NCBI RefSeq assembly: GCF_905475345.1
Contig: NC_066592.1
Span: forward strand, 1,990,001-2,054,000
Reading direction: 5' to 3'
Length of the DNA stretch: 64,000 bases
Source of the DNA: Vespula vulgaris
Taxonomy: Eukaryota > Arthropoda > Insecta > Hymenoptera > Vespidae
A program made the position numbers and the translations under genes. Positions 58,326 to 64,000 of this stretch are shown here, piece after piece. Numbering within the stretch: the first letter of the stretch is position 1; the number at the start of each line of letters is the position of its first letter. Under the pieces are notes generated by a model. It was not told the DNA's origin. It searched no databases and saw only the letters and a list, made by a program, of their open reading frames with translations.

Positions 58326-59488
58326 TATTATACTCAATTATTTAACGCGAAGAGATCCATTTAATCAAACAATCGCATTTACAAACCTATCTATTATTTC
58401 ATTTGATTTCGCTAGCAGACGAAAACACTCGTTGTGCTTCTGTCCGTATCGTCAAAGGGGTCAACAGCTTAATTGGGCTTTCAATTAATTACACCCTATG
58501 TTACATCGTACGATTTGATTTTATGTATCTATTTTATGTTGGTAAATATTTGTAACTAGGTTATAAATATTCTTTGATTGCAATCAACTTTTGAACAATG
58601 TTCTCGCAATCAATCGAATTCTTTTTTTTCTTTTCTTTTCTTTTTATATATATAATATCGTCCTTAAATAAATATATATATATATATATGTCGTAATAAA
58701 AATCATTTCGAATAAATTTATTTCGATTAATTTAACGATAAAATCGATTTGATATATTATTATGAAGAACGATAGTGAAAATTAACGATTCGATTATGAT
58801 CAGTAAAATTTTCGAAACGATCGTGTATATTTGTACATTATTATCCATTCATCATTAGATTCCAATTAGACGGATCGTTGAAAAAAAAAAATCTCTCTCT
58901 ACGTTAGAAATTTATTCGATCGATGAAGAGTTCAATAATTTCTATTACAAAATCGATTTTAATAAGGATATAGAATTAATAATAAAAATAAAAAAGAAAT
59001 GATTCGATTTAAACGAATAAAATTTGAAAGAAGCTCGTGTGGAATATTTCTTACATTACGTTTATCTATTTAAATTGGATGGATTATATAAGATCAGATT
59101 CAAATTAGACGGATCGTTTAGAAAATTAATTCTTATTTATACAAAATTTATTCAATCGATAACGAGTTCAATAAATTTTTTTTACCAAGTCGGATTTTAC
59201 CATAGAAGGATCCCTAAGAAAAGAAAAAAAATTCGATCTATTCAAAATGTCGACAATTTTGTTTTAAAAAAAGAACGCGTGACCAAGGCGCCAAGGAAAA
59301 TGGCGTCTCGACAATAGACTTTCCGTTATCCTCGAATCTTACGTAAAATAATCTTACACGTTATCTTCGTGGAAGCATTACGTATTTTCGTACTCAGTTA
59401 GATTATTCGTCGAGGCACATTTACATCGGATCGATAGAAGGAAGGCGGTAACTTTGAATTACAATGATTTTTAAAAAAGAACTCTTAG

Positions 59489-59527
<39 letters not shown>

Positions 59528-60210
59528 TCGAGGATTTCATCGGATCGATGTGAAATAACGTATTTTCCGTGAGTCAACGCGTCGGGAATTTAAAAACGGG
59601 AAAAGAGAGAGAAATAGTGAAGGAGAGAGAGGGATAGAGAGAACGAGACATATTTAAAAGCCGTCCGTACTTTTCGAAGAAGCTTCGAAGAAGCTTTTAT
59701 TCAGTTTGGAAAGCTCGACAACCAAGAGAAAGCTTTTAAAATAACGATTTACGATAACTATTCTACATATTCTACGTTTAACGATAAAATCGTGATTCGA
59801 ACTTTTGTGTCTTTTTTTATATCCCTTTTTTATATTCGAATGTTAAGGAAAAAAAAGAAGAAAAAGAAATGACACGAAGGAAGAAATTTGAAAAATTATT
59901 GAATCGGAATTATTATTAAGAAACTAAAGAGAGATTCGATGATAAAATGTACAATCGATCTTTTTAACGTCGAATGATGTACAATTTTTTAATCGAAAGT
60001 TTTCGATAAAAATATAAAATAAATATATATAAATGAAAGCGTAAAATTGATGATTTATCTAAATTGAATAAGATGTTTCTCTTGACTCGAGTAAGAAAAA
60101 AAAAAAAAAAAAGAAAAGAAAAAATGTCGACGATCGCTTGTGTGAAATTGCTCTTAAATTACTTATTGTTTCAATCTTTCATCTTACTATCAATTTGTCA
60201 TATAGTCATC

Positions 60211-60249
<39 letters not shown>

Positions 60250-60315
60250 TGTTATAATCCTTCTTTCAATCTTTTATATATATACATACGTACATACGTA
60301 CATACATACATACAT

Positions 60316-60374
<59 letters not shown>

Positions 60375-62821
60375 TCTATAATCTATTTTTCAATCTATTA
60401 CACACACACACAAAAGTTGTTAGCTATAATATATCTTTTTTTAACGATAGATGCACTATCAACTGCATATATACATATAATACATATATCTATACACACA
60501 TATTTACAACGAAATTATGTGAAAAGCGGAAGTCTCTCTCTCTCTTTCTCTTTCTCTCTATCTATCTATCTATCTATCTATCTATTTATCTATCTGTCTA
60601 TCTATTTATCTATTTATCTATTTATCCATCTATCTATTTTTTTTTCTGAAGACTTTTCCCTTTCCGTTGCGCTCGCGTGCGTTCGACAGAAAATAAAGTC
60701 GATTTATTTCCATCTCTTTCTCTTTCTCTTTCTCTTTCACTTCTTTAAATAATTGCATTCGATCCGATCGACCGATCCCGACTGCGAAAACTTCAAACGA
60801 CGGAAGAAAGCCGACGACGAGTAGTAGGCAGAACTACTTACTACTTACGTATTATTTCGGCTCGATGTCCTCGAAAAATGACGATCATTAGCAACCATTG
60901 CCTAACGACGAAATTACCCTAATCCGTCCACCATCGTTGTTAAAGTTATTACTATCAAATATTCTATAACGATATAGTATTCGTATTACACATTACGCGT
61001 TTCGAAATTCTTCGTATTAAGTTATCGGATCGTATTTGTATTTGTAATAATATAGACGACCCAACCAACCATCTTCTTTCGGTAAGAAGTAAGGGTTGAA
61101 TCACAATTTTCTTCTTATTGATTTTAAAAATCTTATTTATCTTCAAATTGTAATATAACTTCTGAACTCTATAGTTAGACGATTCGATTTGATTCGAATC
61201 AAATCAATAACGTCAAAAAATTGTATATTCTCTTGATTCTAATGAAGTTTCTGCATTCATCGACAAAAAAAAAAGAAAGAAAGAAAGAAAAAGATGGAAA
61301 ACGAATTTTTTATTTTATTCCCAATTATATTCTTCTTCCAATAAATATAATTATTGTTATTATTATTATTTGTTTTTCTTTTTTTAGTTTATAATTGGTA
61401 TTTTTTATTTTCTTTTTTTCTTTATCTGACAAACGAAAATCTTTTGCTTTCATCGTAAATATATTTATTTGTTCTTACGGGTTTGTGCAATGTACACACG
61501 TAATTTTCATGATAAACCATCATGCGTCAGTATTTTATGATAAGACATCACGCGACTTCACGTGAATCAATCATTGGTTTCGTTTAAATCGTATGATAAT
61601 TTTATTCGTGATTAAACAAAAAAAAAAGAAGATTAAAAAAAAAACTCTTCGCCGCGAAAGTCGACGATTTGAATGACAATAAAAAGTTTGACCGCAATGA
61701 GAAGAAAAAAATAAAGTTATTTCATCGAAGTGAGCACACGTGGAATGTTTAATTAACGTCGCTTGATCGAAAAGTCACGTAATTCGATATACTTATAACA
61801 CATGCATACGAAGAAATGCGTTGACTAGTAATTAAACTTTTCGACGTTATCTCTGATAAAGAAATAAAAGAAAAAAAAATAAATATAATTAAAAAACAAA
61901 AAAAAAACGATTGAGAGACGTTAATATCGAAATTATATGATCCTTCACTTTTCTTACGAATAAACGAAAGAAAGAAAAATATAATTATAGCGTCAATTAC
62001 AAAATGGTTCCTCCTCCTGTTTGAAATAGTCTTTAGAAATATCGAAAAATCACAATTAGTTCAATTTTCTTAATTAGACATTAATTCGTATAATTTCTTT
62101 TCCTTTTTATTTCTTTTTCTGTTATCTCCATGGTAAAATAACAAGTCCAGGAAATTTATTATAATTCGTAAAATAATTAACCCAAAAAGTCTCGAAGGGA
62201 AATAATTGAGTTTTAATATCGTCGATGAAGTTTCGGTCCACTCGGTATAATGAAATTTTTTTTTAATATAGATACACACACACACATCTTCCTGAAAGCA
62301 ATTTTTTTCGTATTCCTCGAGTACAGTTTTTAATCTCAATATACTGTGATCACTAATTGCTATATTACCATACAGTAATATAAACTATTTCTCTAATGAC
62401 TTCCTACTTTGAAAATCCATCCAGCTAACTGAGCTTCCACATAGCTCTTTCATATGGATTATTAAACTATTCCAACGTTGGCTTATATTTCGTAATATAA
62501 ATTTCATCTCAGTTATCGGACATATACCTATGTATCTATCACTCTTCTTCTTATCGATCGTACGTGAATAAGAAAAAAAAAAAAAGAAAAAAAGAGAAAA
62601 AAATAATAAACGAGTAAATGTAATCGAACAAAATACGAATTCTAATTAATACTAAATTCTACTCGCTAATAATCTCGTATCATTATACATATTCACAACT
62701 AACCAAAGATTTGAAAGCGTACTCGTTTCATTAATGTAATAACATAGTCGGCCATCTTGAAATTTCTAATGGAGAATTTTAACCTTTTGTAATAATAATA
62801 CATTATTATTATCATATGAAA

Positions 62822-62860
<39 letters not shown>

Positions 62861-64000
62861 AAAAGTCGTAAAAAAAACTTGTAAACAATAATCTAATTTA
62901 AATGATCTATTTCTAACCCCTAATCGTGCGTAACTAATCCAAAAAGAAATCACATTTGTTACGCTTGGCTATATATAAATCGAAAAAAAACAAAATTAAC
63001 GAAGAAGATGAGGCGTGAATATTGCACAAGCGGCCGATGTCACTGTTCGACTGATTATAGGTCATAAAAACAATATTTCTCTATCGCGTTGAAAGAAAGA
63101 GAGAGAAAGATAGAGAAAAAGAAAAAGAAAGAAAGAGAAAGAGAAAGAAAGGGAGAGAGAGAGTACGAATATAACTTTGATGTTCGATTTTCATCCTCAT
63201 CCTTTAAACTTCTCGTCGCGTGGAAACCGTAATTACTATGCGCGCTCGCTTTACTAACGTGGGTTCGAACTTGCCGCGAATTGCTATTCCCTAAGCGAAT
63301 GTTATTACGAACCTAATGCCGCCACGTCATGGTTCGACTAAACCCTATTAAGCTCGTTATATCTCATTTATAATATATATATATATAATCATAATTTTTA
63401 GTTAAATTAAAAAATATATATATATAATATTAAAATAATATGATAAACAATAATATATTTTTTATAATAAATATTATAGCAATATAAAGAATATATATAA
63501 TATATATAACATAAAAAATTATATATATATTTTATTGTATAATATATATCCTAACTATATATAATATACTCTAACTCTTGACACAAATGAACCTCAACAA
63601 AATATGAAGAACGTACAAACATTGATCATCCAATCGATCAATTTCTCTCTCTCTTTTTTTTTTTTCATACTCTCATAAAAAAAAAAAAACTTACAAATAG
63701 AAAAAAAAAATTTATTTAAATGTTGATATCTCACCAATCATTAAAAAGGGTGCCGCAAGATTGAGACCGATGAAATCGACTCCTAGGTACATGCAAAGTC
63801 CAAAAGCGGCAACGGTCGCCATACCGGCGGACACGTTCCCAAGAAGGCCAAGCCAAGGTTTGCTTCGTACCCAGTCAGTCATCATGCAGGTCACCACGGA
63901 AAAGATGCCCATCACTGCGAACGTGCTCGAGAAATACGGGACAATTGTTTTCGTATTTGCCTCCAACTCTAATTCCAATGTCCTCGAGGCAAATCGCGCG
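47221..64000 (-). CDS. Patched-related RND/sterol-sensing membrane protein (PTCHD3/Ptr-like), 3' five exons, partial
   Basis: This is the one clear protein gene. Exons 64000-63735, 56303-56103, 54811-54680, 51652-51339 and 48822-47221 join in frame (phases 1,1,1,0) and give 837 residues plus a TAA stop. Every intron is GT-AG. The protein has RND-permease topology: TM2 to TM6 form the sterol-sensing half, TM7 lies in the fourth exon and TM8 to TM12 in the last. The acidic motifs GIGIDD (residues 89-94 of the partial protein, TM4) and GFSVD (516-520, TM10) match the proton-relay positions of RND proteins. The family includes Patched, Dispatched, NPC1 and PTCHD proteins, which act in membranes on sterols or lipid-linked ligands. 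The FPYRIQ/VVVSGEYDYSDPEIQ junction and GFSVDFTAHI are typical of the PTCHD3/Ptr branch rather than Patched or NPC1. TM1 and the first extracellular loop lie past the window edge. The substrate is unknown, and orthology to Drosophila Ptr is inferred. Confidence 0.95.
47464..47520 (-). repeat. Coding trinucleotide repeat: 19-glycine tract in the Ptr-like tail
   Basis: CCT and CCA units on the plus strand give GGA/GGT glycine codons on the minus strand. Thirteen CCT units are uninterrupted, so the length is likely to vary between individuals. It keeps the frame, as expected for a trinucleotide repeat tolerated in a disordered tail. Confidence 0.95.
48905..48950. repeat. (ACGT)n self-complementary array with (GT)n
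   Basis: About nine ACGT units followed by GT units. ACGT is a palindrome, so the array can form hairpins on either strand. It lies only about 80 bases upstream of the acceptor of the last Ptr-like exon. Confidence 0.93.
51186..51231. repeat. (AAAT)n microsatellite
   Basis: About eleven perfect AAAT units inside an intron. Confidence 0.95.
51339..51652 (-). CDS. Ptr-like gene, internal exon with TM7 and the start of extracellular loop 2
   Basis: This is a 314-nt exon after the acceptor ttgcag, ending CAG before the donor GTACGT (phase 0). It encodes HRSWLYRLFCTGG, then a charged loop DPDDPKNPIDNPEHGC, then WFRDYLAAALNCRPVKA and the TM7 segment IIIFIFICYLLGALYGL. It ends with YDREDFYFREFPYRIQ, the first part of the second large extracellular domain. 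The first methionine in this exon, at 51560-51558, is internal and is not a start: the frame is open and conserved-looking upstream of it to the splice acceptor. Confidence 0.96.
52504..52562. repeat. (ACT)n trinucleotide array
   Basis: About 18 ACT units, inside an intron, continuing as diverged ATT/ACT units to about 52600. Confidence 0.95.
52905..52992. repeat. (GAC)n CpG-rich trinucleotide array
   Basis: GAC units with AAC and GAT changes over about 85 bases inside an intron. It is CpG-rich. Confidence 0.92.
54680..54811 (-). CDS. Ptr-like gene, internal exon with TM6 and the cytoplasmic loop start
   Basis: This is a 132-nt exon between the acceptor acgcag and a strong donor GTGAGT, phase 1 on both sides. 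It encodes FAVVFTFLFHLTFFSGCVAI (TM6), then SGYCEQKNLHSVVCCKVQPLSKS, the start of the central cytoplasmic loop. The last serine codon is split and is completed by the CT that opens the next exon, giving SKSSHRSWLYRLFC. The reading frame runs open past both ends, so the borders rest on the splice sites and on frame continuity with the neighbours. Confidence 0.94.
54812..56102 (-). other. Intron of the Ptr-like gene (1.3 kb)
   Basis: This GT-AG intron is bounded by GTATTT and acgcag. It is plain AT-rich sequence with a T-run at 54971-54990 and a short TA tract at 55018-55031. I see no coding or RNA signal in it. Confidence 0.9.
56103..56303 (-). CDS. Ptr-like gene, internal exon with the GIGIDD motif, TM4-TM5 and the start of TM6
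   Basis: This 201-nt exon follows the acceptor ttttag and ends at the donor GTATTT, phase 1 on both sides. It encodes IGIDDTFVMLAAWRR, then a short loop with KPVPERMAQTLSEAA, then VSITITSLTDMISFFIGIL (TM5) and PSVQIFCIYS (start of TM6). The paired aspartates after GIG sit where RND transporters and Patched carry charged residues in TM4. The loop RMAQTLSEAAVSITITSLTD is the typical signature of the sterol-sensing domain in this family. It joins the next exon through a split Gly codon (IYSGFAVV). Confidence 0.96.
56469..56517. repeat. (TA)n microsatellite
   Basis: About 20 TA units in the large intron, about 165 bases upstream of the acceptor of the GIGIDD exon. Confidence 0.95.
56655..56728. 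repeat. (GA)n microsatellite
   Basis: GA run with AAAG breaks. On the gene's own strand it is a CT tract. Confidence 0.95.
57436..57494. repeat. (GACT)n tetranucleotide array
   Basis: GACT units with CTGT changes, the same unit as the array at 3438-3525. Confidence 0.93.
60283..60368. repeat. (ATAC)n-(TA)n compound microsatellite
   Basis: ATAC/ACGT units run into about 25 TA units. Compare the block at 15295-15487, which has the same two-part structure. Confidence 0.95.
60536..60640. repeat. (CT)n-(TATC)n compound microsatellite
   Basis: CT/CTTT units run into TATC units with TTTATC and CTGTC variants over about 100 bases. Confidence 0.93.
63735..64000 (-). CDS. Ptr-like gene, exon with TM2-TM4 (5' end beyond the window)
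   Basis: This is the most upstream exon visible. It is read from position 63999 after one leftover base and runs ARFASRTLELELEANTK, then SSTFAVMGIFSVVTCMM (TM2), then GLLGNVSAGMATVAAFGL (TM3), then NLAAPFLMI (start of TM4). It ends after the first base of a Gly codon at 63735, followed by the donor GTGAGA. The split codon is completed by the next exon to give MIGIGIDD, the charged heart of the sterol-sensing half. The exon continues past position 64000, so its true 5' end and its upstream acceptor cannot be seen. The coding frame stays open to the window edge, and codon use is ordinary, unlike the repeats around it. Confidence 0.95.

Larger units (their letters stand above)
56304..63734 (-). 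other. Intron of the Ptr-like gene (7.4 kb), between the TM2-4 exon and the GIGIDD exon
   Basis: It is bounded by a GTGAGA donor at 63734 and an AG acceptor at 56305-56304. It carries many simple repeats: TA at 56469-56517, GA at 56655-56728, ATT/GTT at 56801-56890, CT at 57029-57090, GACT at 57436-57494, TA at 58288-58323, GA at 59497-59522, ATAC/TA at 60283-60368, CT plus TATC at 60536-60640, TA at 62829-62860, GA at 63105-63165 and TA-rich at 63375-63560. It also holds one TCACGTGA palindrome at 61558-61565. I see no further exon of this gene inside it, but see the alternative first-exon candidate at 62704-62755. Confidence 0.9.

Overview
The window is eukaryotic nuclear DNA. It is AT-rich but keeps many CpGs, is crowded with microsatellites, and carries one spliced gene and two intronless tRNA genes. 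The Patched-related protein encoded at the right end, the compact GT-AG introns, and the long CT, TA, AAT, ATAC and TATC tracts in CpG-retaining DNA fit an insect. Hymenoptera (wasp, ant or bee) is my best guess, but nothing in the window proves the order.

Layout. Positions 1-47220 hold no protein gene that I can support. This is intergenic DNA, or long intron of a gene whose exons lie elsewhere. It consists of microsatellites, homopolymers, several locally duplicated segments and short islands of complex CpG-containing sequence that could be regulatory DNA or untranslated exons. A minus-strand tRNA-Leu(CAG) gene lies at 3074-3156 and a minus-strand tRNA-Val(CAC) gene at 44209-44280, each followed by a T-run terminator. 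Positions 47221-64000 hold the last five exons of a minus-strand gene for a Patched-related RND/sterol-sensing membrane protein (PTCHD3/Ptr type). Its N-terminal exons lie beyond position 64000.

The five exons join in frame at canonical GT-AG sites. They give 837 residues, covering TM2 to TM12, both acidic GxxxD-type motifs (GIGIDD in TM4, GFSVD in TM10), the second extracellular loop and a cytoplasmic tail of about 230 residues that contains a 19-glycine tract.

The most interesting unexplained signals are these. (1) A plus-strand promoter-like block with a first-exon-like donor at 40261-40531. (2) Seven copies of the palindrome TCACGTGA, two of them inside an identical 16-mer. (3) A possible small exon or microprotein at 20518-20620. 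(4) A five-copy minisatellite of about 76 bp at 38089-38480. (5) Hairpin-rich islands at 26649-26799, 30976-31048 and 17221-17312. I found no transposase, reverse transcriptase, CRISPR array, viral gene or bacterial-type operon. Base-level motif claims come from reading the sequence by eye. Family assignments come from recognised motifs, not from a database search.
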